64,000 nt of DNA from Colwellia sp. Lineage in GTDB: Bacteria > Pseudomonadota > Gammaproteobacteria > Enterobacterales > Alteromonadaceae. The stretch spans positions 62,001-126,000 of the forward strand of contig JABSOY010000010.1 in NCBI GenBank assembly GCA_013215385.1. Reading direction: 5' to 3'. The notes under the pieces were generated by a model that did no database searches, was not told the DNA's origin, and worked only from the letters and a program-made list of their open reading frames with translations. Positions within the stretch are counted from its first letter, which is position 1. The number at the start of each line of letters is the position of its first letter. Below are positions 57,044-64,000 of this stretch, one piece after another. Both the position numbers and the translations under genes were made by a program.

Positions 57044-57787
57044 ATGAACATGTTACTTTTACAAGCAGTAAAGAAAACAAAAAAAATTAAGAATACCGCG
57101 CTACTCTTGTCAACCGCACTATTACTTAGCACTACCGCTATCAGCCAAGTTCAAGCACAAGAACTTGACATCAAAGTGACTAATCTTACTCAAGGTATAT
57201 ATTTCACGCCGATACTCATTGCTGCACATGACAGTGAAACACAATTATTCAAGTCAGGTGAAATAGCATCTGCAGAACTGCAAATGATGGCGGAAGGTGG
57301 TGATATATCAGCGTTATCTGCGATGTTAACGACTGCAGATAAAGCTGAAAACCCAGCAATGGGTTTGTTAGCTCCTGCAACATCAACCTCAGCTATGTTA
57401 TCAACAATGGACGGTAATATGTACTTGTCGGTAGTGGCAATGATGTTACCCACCAATGATGGTTTTATCGGTTTAAATCGTTGGAAGATCCCTAGTGAAG
57501 CAGGTACTTATTCATTCACTGTAAATGCTTATGATGCAGGTACTGAAGCTAATGATGAAATGATCACTGGCGGTGGGGCTCCCGGTGCTGCTGGCATTCC
57601 GGCTGCGCCAGGAATGAATGCAGGTACCGGTGGTACTGGGGTTACCATGACAGAAGACAACACTTATGTGCACATACATCGTGGAAATTTAGGTGATGAT
57701 GATTTAACCGCTGGTAAAAGTGATTTAGATAATACTGTACATCGTTGGTTAAACCCTGTTGCTCGTATTACCGTAACGGTTAATTAG
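57044..57787 (+). CDS. Spondin-domain secreted protein
   Basis: A 247-residue secreted protein. A long signal peptide (basic VKKTKKIKN, then ALLLSTALLLSTTAISQVQA) is followed by a spondin_N-type domain: LDIKVTNLTQGIYFTPILIA, SGEIASAELQMMAEGG and LNRWKIPSEAGTYSFTVNAY with DAGTEANDE. A Gly/Pro/Ala-rich loop lies near 175-200 (GGAPGAAGIPAAPGMNAGTG). EDNTYVHIHRGNLGDDDL closes it. In animals spondins bind extracellular matrix and adhesion partners; the bacterial role is unknown. It is paired with a paralogue 11 bp downstream. Confidence 0.8.
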   Translation: MNMLLLQAVKKTKKIKNTALLLSTALLLSTTAISQVQAQELDIKVTNLTQGIYFTPILIAAHDSETQLFKSGEIASAELQMMAEGGDISALSAMLTTADKAENPAMGLLAPATSTSAMLSTMDGNMYLSVVAMMLPTNDGFIGLNRWKIPSEAGTYSFTVNAYDAGTEANDEMITGGGAPGAAGIPAAPGMNAGTGGTGVTMTEDNTYVHIHRGNLGDDDLTAGKSDLDNTVHRWLNPVARITVTVN

Positions 57788-57798
57788 GAGGCAATCTC

Positions 57799-58530
57799 AT
57801 GATTTCAATCAATAAAAAATTAGCGTTAGTCACGTTAACCACATTAATGCTTAGTGCTTGTGGTGGTTCATCTTCAGGCTCCAACATGATGCCGGTAGAC
57901 ATGCCAGATCCAATGATCACGTATAGCTACCAAGTAACGGTAACTAATTTAACTTACGCACAACCTATGTCGCCCATCGCTTTGATACTTCATAATGAAG
58001 GTCAATTATGGACAGTAGGTGAAATGGCCAGTGCCGCTTTAGAAAATTTAGCCGAAAGTGGTGATAACGCCGACGTTTTAGCTGAAGCTATGGTGTTGTC
58101 GGGTCAAAGTGGCACAGGGCTTTTATTACCGGGTATGAGTGAAGTTATCGATGTTTCATATACTTTTACCGACGTAAATAATGCCCCGATGATGTTTTCT
58201 TTAGCAACGATGTTAGTTAATACCAACGATGCTTTTACCGGAATTAATGCGTTAGCAATAAATAATTTGGCCATTGGCGAAAGTATTTCATTGACGACAA
58301 GTTCTTATGACTCAGGTACTGAAAAAAATTCAGAGTTAATGGCGACTATTCCGGGCCCTGCTGGTGAAGGAAGTGGTGAAGGTTTTAATGCTGAACGTGA
58401 TGATATTGACAAAGTTGCTATGCACAGTGGTATTGTTTCAGTTGATGACGGTTTAATGGTTTCTGCATTAACGCAGGCTCACCGTTTCGACAACCCAACG
58501 TTAGCTGTAATGGTAACTCGCACGGAATAA
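57799..58530 (+). CDS. Spondin-domain lipoprotein
   Basis: A 243-residue paralogue of the preceding protein, with a lipobox (LMLSAC-GG, Cys about 21) and a Ser/Gly linker instead of a plain signal peptide. The domain shows the same plan: YQVTVTNLTYAQPMSPIALI, GEMASAALENLAESG, then TSSYDSGTEKNSE. A GPAGEGSGEGFNAERDD loop occupies the place of the Gly/Pro loop of its partner. The start is ATG 57799 behind AGGAGG. Anchoring in the outer membrane is expected. The two form an operon ending in a strong hairpin. Confidence 0.8.
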   Translation: MISINKKLALVTLTTLMLSACGGSSSGSNMMPVDMPDPMITYSYQVTVTNLTYAQPMSPIALILHNEGQLWTVGEMASAALENLAESGDNADVLAEAMVLSGQSGTGLLLPGMSEVIDVSYTFTDVNNAPMMFSLATMLVNTNDAFTGINALAINNLAIGESISLTTSSYDSGTEKNSELMATIPGPAGEGSGEGFNAERDDIDKVAMHSGIVSVDDGLMVSALTQAHRFDNPTLAVMVTRTE

Positions 58531-58558
58531 GTGTTATAGCCAAGCTGTAAGCTTAGTG

Positions 58559-58607
58559 CTCATCTGCTGGTTGTTGACCATATTGTTGTAATCAACCAGT
58601 AGGTGAG
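58559..58607 (+). terminator. Long hairpin terminating the spondin operon
   Basis: CTCATCTGCTGGTTG (58559-58573) pairs with CAACCAGTAGGTGAG (58593-58607) as 15 bp including two G-U pairs in RNA, over a ~19-base loop; TCGTTATTTT follows. The T tract is imperfect. Confidence 0.65.
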
Positions 58608-58690
58608 TCGTTATTTTGACGATAACTATTCAAGTACCTATTTATTTTATTTTTTTATTGCACGAATATAAACATAAATAGTGAGCGACT

Positions 58691-59416
58691 ATGGATACCA
58701 TATTAATTGTTGAAGACGATCAAGACATTGCAGATTTAATTACCCTAAACCTGCAAGAGTTGTCATTAACGGTAGAGCATTGTTTAACAGGGGAATTAGC
58801 ATTGGAAAAACTTAAGCGTAATAGTTATTCGATGGTTTTACTTGATGTCATGTTACCAGGAATTTCGGGTTTAGATGTTTGCCGACAATTACGCGAGCAA
58901 AAACCTGAACAAGTGATACTCATGCTGACTTCTCGAGACAGTGAACTCGACAGGGTTTTAGGGCTTGAGCTCGGTGCCGATGATTACATGACTAAGCCCT
59001 TCAGCGTACGTGAATTACAAGCAAGGGTGCGCAGCCAACTGCGACGTTTGCATTTAGCCGCTCAGCTTAATGAAAAAAGATCACAACAACAGCAACCTGA
59101 ACAACATTTAACGATAGGCGAATTACAAATAGATAATATCTCTCATCGCACGTTACTTGCAGGAAAAGAGCTAGATTTAACCTCTACAGAATTTGATTTA
59201 CTGCTATTTTTAGCATCGAATCCAGAGCAAGTGTTTTCTCGTGAGCAGCTACTTAATAATGTTTGGGGATATCACCATAGCGGTTATGAACATACGGTTA
59301 ATTCTCATATTAATCGCTTACGCAATAAAGTTGAAAAAAATGTCAATAAACCTGAAATTGTACAAACAGTTTGGGGAGTGGGTTATAAATTTAGTAAACA
59401 AGGTGTTGCCGCATGA
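58691..59416 (+). CDS. OmpR/PhoB-family response regulator
   Basis: A 241-residue two-domain regulator. The receiver has the acidic pair at 9-10 (VEDDQD), the phosphoacceptor Asp52 (MVLLDVMLPGISGLDV) and Lys102 (DDYMTKPFS). The C-terminal winged-helix domain (about 140-235) includes LDLTSTEFDLLLFLASNPEQ and HTVNSHINRLRNKVE. It starts at ATG 58691 and overlaps the kinase gene by 4 bp (ATGA). Spondin genes immediately upstream carry direct-repeat operators suited to this regulator family, making them the first candidate targets. Confidence 0.95.
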   Translation: MDTILIVEDDQDIADLITLNLQELSLTVEHCLTGELALEKLKRNSYSMVLLDVMLPGISGLDVCRQLREQKPEQVILMLTSRDSELDRVLGLELGADDYMTKPFSVRELQARVRSQLRRLHLAAQLNEKRSQQQQPEQHLTIGELQIDNISHRTLLAGKELDLTSTEFDLLLFLASNPEQVFSREQLLNNVWGYHHSGYEHTVNSHINRLRNKVEKNVNKPEIVQTVWGVGYKFSKQGVAA

Positions 59417-60894
59417 AATTGTCTTTATATCATCGATTATCTTTATCATTACTGGTGGTATTTATTGCAATCATTAGTGTCTTTTATATTTGGGCACAGC
59501 AACTTGAGAAAAAAACACGATATGAATCAGAGCAAAATCTGCATTTATCATTAGCTGCAAATTTAGCGAGAGATAATCCATTACTTCAGCAAGGTGTTTA
59601 TGACCATGAAGCATTGAAAAATCTATTCCATACCTTGATGATTATGGGCCCCGCCTTTGAGTTTTATTTTGTTGATACCAATGGCAACATCATGACCCAT
59701 TCAATAGCGCCGTCACTGATTAAACGTAATAAAATTGACTTGTTACCGCTGAAGCTATTAACACAAAACCAAGCACCGCTACCTATCTATGGTGACGACC
59801 CGCAGCACCATTCACGTAAAAAAATATTTTCAGCCGCCCCTGTTTTTAATGGCAGCACATTGCAGGGTTACCTGTATGTTATTGTTGCTGGGGAGCGTTA
59901 TGAGTCAGCCTTTAATCGCTTACAGTCAACAAGACAAACTGAGTTATCTATTATGCTCATGCTCGGTGCTATGCTGTTTCTGTTTGTCGTGATGTTAGGA
60001 ATATTTGCTTATTTTACCCGACCCTTAAGGCGGCTTAGTCAAGATATTAAAGCCTTGCAAGCGGTTGGTTTTGATAAAAGTAAAGTAGAATTAGCCCAGT
60101 GGATGCCAAATAGTAGAAATGAAGTGCATCAGTTAGGGGCGGCATTCGAGAAAATGGTTAAACAAATAAATCAGCAGTTTTCCATGTTACAAAAAAATGA
60201 TGTGCAGCGCCGTGAATTACTCGCAGATATTTCTCATGATTTACGTACACCACTTTCTTCATTACAAGGTTATATTGAAACGTTAGCACTAAAGAGTAAT
60301 GAAGCGTCACAAGAGCAACGACAAAAATTTGTTGCAACAGCACTTAAAAATGCGCAACAGTTAAAAGCGTTAATTGACCAAATATTCGAATTAGCGCATT
60401 TAGAAGGAGGGCAGGTCTCACTCAACCTTGAAACTTTCAACTTAGCCGAACTTTTATACGATGTTGCAGCGAAATTTAGTTTACAAACCACAGCAAAAGA
60501 CATTCAAATATCGATAGTACCAGAGTGCTCTTATACACAAATACATAGCGATATAGGTAAATTAGAGCGAGTATTAAGTAACTTGTTAGAGAATGCTATA
60601 CGCCATACATCCGAAAAGGGAATAATAACTTTGGTGATTACTGAGCTCAATAATAATCAGTGTCAGCTGAGTATTACCGATACCGGAACCGGTATTAAAG
60701 AGGACGAGTTACTCTATATTTTTGACACTCGTTATCGTGCCAGCAATGCCATTCAAGATAAAGAAAAACACACAGGGTTAGGGTTAGCCATAACCAAAAA
60801 GTTACTTGAATTATTAAAAACCGATATCAAAGTAACCAGTACCTTGGGTAAAGGAACGTCATTTTCGTTCAACTTACGTAAAGTTTCCCTATAG
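59413..60894 (+). CDS. Sensor histidine kinase (HisKA/HATPase)
   Basis: A 493-residue membrane kinase. TM1 is at about 11-29, a periplasmic sensor of ~140 residues follows (FEFYFVDTNGNIMTHSIAPS, a PDC/PAS-like strand pattern), and TM2 lies at about 178-200. A HAMP domain is followed by HisKA with phospho-His275 (LLADISHDLRTPLSSLQGYI) and an HATPase_c domain with N box (LSNLLENAIRHTS), G1 (SITDTGTGI) and G2 (HTGLGLAITKKL). It partners the OmpR-type regulator upstream. The signal is unknown. Confidence 0.95.
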   Translation: MKLSLYHRLSLSLLVVFIAIISVFYIWAQQLEKKTRYESEQNLHLSLAANLARDNPLLQQGVYDHEALKNLFHTLMIMGPAFEFYFVDTNGNIMTHSIAPSLIKRNKIDLLPLKLLTQNQAPLPIYGDDPQHHSRKKIFSAAPVFNGSTLQGYLYVIVAGERYESAFNRLQSTRQTELSIMLMLGAMLFLFVVMLGIFAYFTRPLRRLSQDIKALQAVGFDKSKVELAQWMPNSRNEVHQLGAAFEKMVKQINQQFSMLQKNDVQRRELLADISHDLRTPLSSLQGYIETLALKSNEASQEQRQKFVATALKNAQQLKALIDQIFELAHLEGGQVSLNLETFNLAELLYDVAAKFSLQTTAKDIQISIVPECSYTQIHSDIGKLERVLSNLLENAIRHTSEKGIITLVITELNNNQCQLSITDTGTGIKEDELLYIFDTRYRASNAIQDKEKHTGLGLAITKKLLELLKTDIKVTSTLGKGTSFSFNLRKVSL

Positions 60895-60978
60895 ATTGTA
60901 TTTAACGGTCGAATTTTTTTGTTAATTTCCTTAGAATAGCGTAAAGGACTTTGTCTATGCTCTTCACCTAGGAATATT

Positions 60979-61785
60979 ATGAATAAAAAAACAACAATCT
61001 CACTAACGCTTGCCGCTCTTCTTGTACTAGCAAGTTGTGCCAAGTCTTCTACTGGCCGGAATCAAATTACGCTTTTTTCAAATTCAGAACTTAGTAAAAT
61101 GGGCGCAAGTTCATTTGAAGAAATGAAAGAAAAAGAAAAAATAAGCACCAATAAAGCAGTGAATAATTATGTGCAATGTGTGGCTAAAGCGATCACCAAA
61201 AACGTGCCGAAATCGGCACATGACGGTGAATGGGAAGTGGTGGTGTTTGACTCTGAGCAAGTCAATGCGTTTGCTCTTCCTGGCGGTAAAATAGGGGTTT
61301 ATGTCGGTATTTTAAAAGTTGCCGAAAACCAAGACCAACTAGGCGCTATTATTGGTCATGAAGTAGGGCATGTTATTGAACGTCACTCTAATGAGCGTAT
61401 GTCATCTAATAAATTATCTCAAACGACTTTAGCGGTTGTTGATGGTGGGATGGCAGCCGGTAACGTTGAGAATCGTGAATTATTGATGTCTGGTTTTGGT
61501 GTGCTTGCAAAGTATGGTGTGTTAATGCCCTATGGCCGCACCCATGAAAGTGAAGCTGATATCGTCGGTCAAGATTTAATGGCAAAGTCAGGTTTTGAAC
61601 CTGCCGCGGCTATTACGCTTTGGCAGAACATGGCGAAAGTTTCAAATGGCGCACCACCAGAGTTTATGTCGACTCACCCATCGAATAAAACGCGTATTAG
61701 CCAACTTACAAAACACTTGCCTAAGTCTCAAGTTTTTTATCAAGCGAGTAATGCCCCTAACTGTGTAAAACCAAAGAACATATAG
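60979..61785 (+). CDS. M48-family metallopeptidase lipoprotein
   Basis: A 268-residue zinc peptidase. The lipobox LASC ends the signal sequence (Cys20). GRNQITLFS near the start is typical of periplasmic M48 lipoproteins such as LoiP/BepA-like enzymes. The zinc site is HEVGH (His127, Glu128, His131), and the third ligand is the Glu of HESEAD. FMSTHPSNKTRISQL closes the domain. It likely acts in outer-membrane protein quality control. A hairpin follows. Confidence 0.92.
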   Translation: MNKKTTISLTLAALLVLASCAKSSTGRNQITLFSNSELSKMGASSFEEMKEKEKISTNKAVNNYVQCVAKAITKNVPKSAHDGEWEVVVFDSEQVNAFALPGGKIGVYVGILKVAENQDQLGAIIGHEVGHVIERHSNERMSSNKLSQTTLAVVDGGMAAGNVENRELLMSGFGVLAKYGVLMPYGRTHESEADIVGQDLMAKSGFEPAAAITLWQNMAKVSNGAPPEFMSTHPSNKTRISQLTKHLPKSQVFYQASNAPNCVKPKNI

Positions 61786-61794
61786 CGTCTTTGT

Positions 61795-61815
61795 TACCGG
61801 AGACATGCTCCGGTA
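61795..61815 (+). terminator. Hairpin after the M48 peptidase gene
   Basis: TACCGGAG and CTCCGGTA form a perfect 8-bp stem with a 5-base loop, 10 bases after the stop. There is no T tract, so it may be a Rho-independent-like or processing structure. Confidence 0.45.
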
Positions 61816-61867
61816 TGTCCTCGGACAAATTGCCGCTCAAAAATAAAAATATAGAGTTAACAAAAAA

Positions 61868-62704
61868 ATGAATGCGATAAAATTAATTGTTATTTTCATT
61901 GGCTTATTAGTTTCGATGGCTTGGGCTAATAATGCACTAAGTGCTGGCAATATAAAGTTATACACTTTAGATTGCGGCTCTTATGATGTCAGTGATATGC
62001 AAAGCCTATCAAGTACCGGAGCATACGACGGCCAAAAATTGAAAATGGCTAACCCTTGTTTCTTAATTAGCCACCCTAAAGGTGACTTACTATGGGAAAC
62101 AGGGCATGTCGATAGCTTAGCTGATACGGTTGATGGAGTCGTTGCTGGTGTTTGGCATTCAAAATTAAAAACTAAATTAGTTACACAACTTGCTCAACTG
62201 AACATTAAACCACAAGACATTGAATATCTGTCACTTTCTCATATACATCCTGATCATGCAGGTAATGCCAATAAATTTGCTTCATCAACGTTTATAGTAA
62301 ATAAACTGGAGCATGACTTTATGTTTTCAGAGCCCGCGAAATCAAATTTCGGCGCATACTACTCAGCACTAAAACAGTCTAAAACCCTTATATTTAACGG
62401 TGAATATGATGTATTTGATGATAGTTCTGTGGTTATAACTTCTATGCCAGGGCATACTCCTGGCAGTTCTGTACTGCTGATTCGATTGAATAATGCGGGT
62501 AATATTTTGTTAACCGGTGATTTATATCTTCATGCTCGAGGTCGAAAATTAAATACAGTTCTTCAATATAATGCGAAGGAGTTAACTCTTGACTCAAGAG
62601 TTAAATTTGAAACCTTAGCCAAAAAAGAAAACGCGAGAGTTATTATTCAACATGACAAGCAAGACTTTGCAAAATTACCTGTGTTTCCAAAGTATCTAGA
62701 TTAA
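61868..62704 (+). CDS. Secreted metallo-beta-lactamase-fold hydrolase (AHL-lactonase-like subgroup)
   Basis: A 278-residue protein with a signal peptide (LIVIFIGLLVSMAWANNALS). The zinc motif HxHxDH is HIHPDHAG (His125, His127, Asp129, His130), with further ligands His in MPGHTPGSS and Asp in LLTGDLYLH. The overall layout (DCGSYDVSD...PCFLISHPKGDLLWETG) is that of proteins annotated as N-acyl-homoserine lactonase family. The signal peptide and sequence do not prove lactonase activity; it could act on other esters or lactones. It is followed by a strong terminator. Confidence 0.85.
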   Translation: MNAIKLIVIFIGLLVSMAWANNALSAGNIKLYTLDCGSYDVSDMQSLSSTGAYDGQKLKMANPCFLISHPKGDLLWETGHVDSLADTVDGVVAGVWHSKLKTKLVTQLAQLNIKPQDIEYLSLSHIHPDHAGNANKFASSTFIVNKLEHDFMFSEPAKSNFGAYYSALKQSKTLIFNGEYDVFDDSSVVITSMPGHTPGSSVLLIRLNNAGNILLTGDLYLHARGRKLNTVLQYNAKELTLDSRVKFETLAKKENARVIIQHDKQDFAKLPVFPKYLD

Positions 62705-62734
62705 CTGTGTGGATTGATAGAAGGTTGATTTTTT

Positions 62735-62757
62735 AAGCCCCACTTAGGGGCTTTTTA
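62735..62757 (+). terminator. Intrinsic terminator after the MBL-fold gene
   Basis: AAGCCCC and GGGGCTT form a 7-bp GC-rich stem with a 5-base loop, followed by TTTTATT. It lies 31 bases past the stop codon. Confidence 0.9.
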
Positions 62758-62947
62758 TTGGCTGTTATTTTATTATTCATTTTTATTTTGAAAGTCATCC
62801 ATGTGCAAAAAGTGAAGTTATCCTTAACCATGTGCATGTCGTTGCTTGATTTAGAAATGTAGAGGTAAGTTAGCAGCATTACTTGACCAGAGCAGGTTTT
62901 GCACTTATCGTTTAACGCTTTTCAATTCAGTAATATGTAATAAGAAT

Positions 62948-63556
62948 ATGATGAATAAATTTAGTCTTTTATTAACAACAGTGGCGAGTAGCTTAATCGT
63001 TATTTCTACCAGTGCTTTAGCACAATCTCCCGTGGTTTCAATTCCTAGCCAAGATGGTTTTTTTAACCATTTAAAGTCACTTTGTGGTAAATCTTTTCTG
63101 GGCAAGGTTGTTATTGATAATGCGCCACCTAGTAAGTTTAATACCAGTAAATTGGTTATGCATATTCGTAAATGTACTGATAATGAATTACAGATACCGT
63201 TTCACGTTGGCAAAGATGCCTCTCGTACTTGGATAATAACTAAAACGGGTAGTGGTTTAAGCCTAAAACACGACCACCGTCATGAAGATGGTACTAGCGA
63301 TGTTTCTACTATGTATGGTGGACACACTCTTGATGCTGGTTGGCCCCAAGTGCAATCTTTCCCCGCTGATCAATATTCAAAAGAATTGTTTGTTAATCTA
63401 GCTATGCCGCAATCAGTAAATAATACCTGGCACATGTATATTTACCCTGAAAAATTCACCTACAGATTAACTCGTCAAGGACGAGAATTTCGAGTAGATT
63501 TTGATTTAACACAAACAACTGAGCAACCAGTTACCCCTTGGGGATATACAGATTAG
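62948..63556 (+). CDS. Secreted protein of unknown function
   Basis: A 202-residue protein with a signal peptide ending STSALA-QSP. The mature part includes FFNHLKSLCGKSFLGKVVID, LVMHIRKCTDNELQIPFHVG, SRTWIITKTGSGLSLKHDHR and QGREFRVDFDLTQTTEQPVT, a beta-rich pattern. Cys pairs LCGK and RKCTD could form a disulfide. Two ATGs (62948, 62951) are possible starts. I recognise a marine family with no assigned role. Confidence 0.7.
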   Translation: MMNKFSLLLTTVASSLIVISTSALAQSPVVSIPSQDGFFNHLKSLCGKSFLGKVVIDNAPPSKFNTSKLVMHIRKCTDNELQIPFHVGKDASRTWIITKTGSGLSLKHDHRHEDGTSDVSTMYGGHTLDAGWPQVQSFPADQYSKELFVNLAMPQSVNNTWHMYIYPEKFTYRLTRQGREFRVDFDLTQTTEQPVTPWGYTD

Positions 63557-63725
63557 CCAGTGCCAGTTCAGTAATTTATGTGCTGACATTTAATCATATG
63601 ATTAAATAGCCAGCTACATTTGTGTGCATATTCGAGCGTTATCCGAAGAAATTGACTTCCTTCTCGCCCATGTACGCAATGCTAATCTTGTCGCTTTTAC
63701 TTGTTTGGTCAACTTTTGGCTGTAC

Positions 63726-63753
63726 TTGACAAAAAAAACAATCATTATAATAT
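63726..63753 (+). promoter_or_regulatory. Candidate strong sigma70 promoter of the HTH regulator
   Basis: A consensus TTGACA (63726-63731) is followed by TATAAT (63746-63751, 14-bp spacing) or TAATAT (63748-63753, 16-bp spacing). It lies about 180 bases before the next gene, giving a long untranslated leader. Confidence 0.5.
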
Positions 63754-63931
63754 TTTTAGTAATTACCGTGCTACGATTTAAGTGATTGTTAAGTAGATGT
63801 TTTATGGTTTTTTCCGTGTAAGTGTCGTCTTGATGTCGTGTTACTGTCGCCTTTTTATCGTTAAAGTAACGTCACTCTTATGAATATCTCCCTGTTAATC
63901 TTGCTTTCGAGCTAACCGAGGAGACTGAGCT

Positions 63932-64000
63932 ATGTATATGCAAGTAAATGCAGTAAAAATTAAATACCTAAGAGAACAACGTTGTTGGTCCCAACTACAA
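63932..64000 (+). CDS. Start of an HTH (XRE-type) regulator, cut by window end
   Basis: ATG 63932 has GAGGAGA (63918-63924) 7 bases upstream. The 23 visible codons read MYMQVNAVKIKYLREQRCWS and then QLQ, which matches the first helices of XRE-type DNA-binding domains (xxLKxLRxxRGWSQxxLA). The rest lies beyond the window. Confidence 0.65.
   Translation, partial: MYMQVNAVKIKYLREQRCWSQLQ

Noticed and set aside
61868-62704. Firm call as a quorum-quenching lactonase
   Set aside because: The zinc motif is shared by many metallo-beta-lactamase-fold enzymes and no substrate-specific residue can be read.

Overview
The window reads as chromosomal DNA of a marine, probably cold-adapted gammaproteobacterium of the Alteromonadales, most like Colwellia or Thalassotalea (Colwelliaceae). 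The base composition is AT-rich. Gene orders fit the group: smc-zipA-ligA behind a divergent cysZ, sodB/grxD divergent, rnt/motY divergent, and nhaB-dsbB divergent from fadR. The lineage call is inference from gene content and order; no 16S rRNA gene is present. I saw no rRNA, tRNA, CRISPR array or complete insertion sequence.

Layout. 1-4.6 kb: the 3' end of a cytochrome-like secreted protein, an outer-membrane barrel with an N-terminal CxxCH haem site, then an ECF sigma factor, its RskA-type anti-sigma factor and an Alginate_exp-like porin, each overlapping the next. 4.6-9.8 kb: a secreted leucine-rich-repeat protein, a 1.5-kb decayed stretch, a chemoreceptor, a dead fragment of rimO and a small membrane protein. 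10.3-16.9 kb: a seven-gene aa3/caa3-type cytochrome oxidase operon whose subunit II carries two extra cytochrome c domains and which has two subunit-III paralogues. 17-25.3 kb: an FAD monooxygenase with an added zinc-ribbon-like N-terminus, several small conserved proteins, two lipoproteins and an ACE-type (M2) peptidase. 25.3-26.2 kb: a tandem array of 182-bp units, each carrying a minus-strand intrinsic terminator. 26.2-29.8 kb: a PsrA-like regulator, nagZ, a small barrel protein and two decayed loci. 29.8-36.1 kb: a DASS transporter, dsbB, nhaB, a frameshifted secreted-protein gene and fadR. 36.2-41 kb: the SpoVR-YeaH-PrkA(YeaG) module. 41.3-47.8 kb: sodB, grxD, a 2-Cys peroxiredoxin, a REP-like hairpin cluster, an internally duplicated membrane protein, rnt, motY and an M1 aminopeptidase. 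47.8-56.8 kb: cysZ, smc, zipA, ligA and small membrane proteins. 57-60.9 kb: two spondin-domain surface proteins followed by an OmpR-type two-component system. 61-64 kb: an M48 peptidase lipoprotein, a metallo-beta-lactamase-fold hydrolase, a secreted protein of unknown function and the start of an HTH regulator.

How the genes work together. Most of the window is housekeeping: respiration, chromosome segregation and division, redox defence, RNA processing and motility. Two fatty-acid regulators (PsrA-like and FadR) lie within 10 kb of each other, each with a plausible operator in front of its own gene. The spondin pair has three direct repeats of a TTGTGA-like hexamer at an exact 11-bp period upstream, the arrangement expected for an OmpR-family regulator, and such a regulator is encoded just downstream. 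The most unusual non-coding structures are the 182-bp terminator-bearing tandem repeats and the TCCATG-loop hairpin cluster. Gene decay is visible at five places: a rimO fragment, a partial DASS duplicate carrying a long palindrome, a possible IS3-like remnant, a short ORF with a frameshift and a stop, and a secreted-protein gene with two compensating frameshifts.
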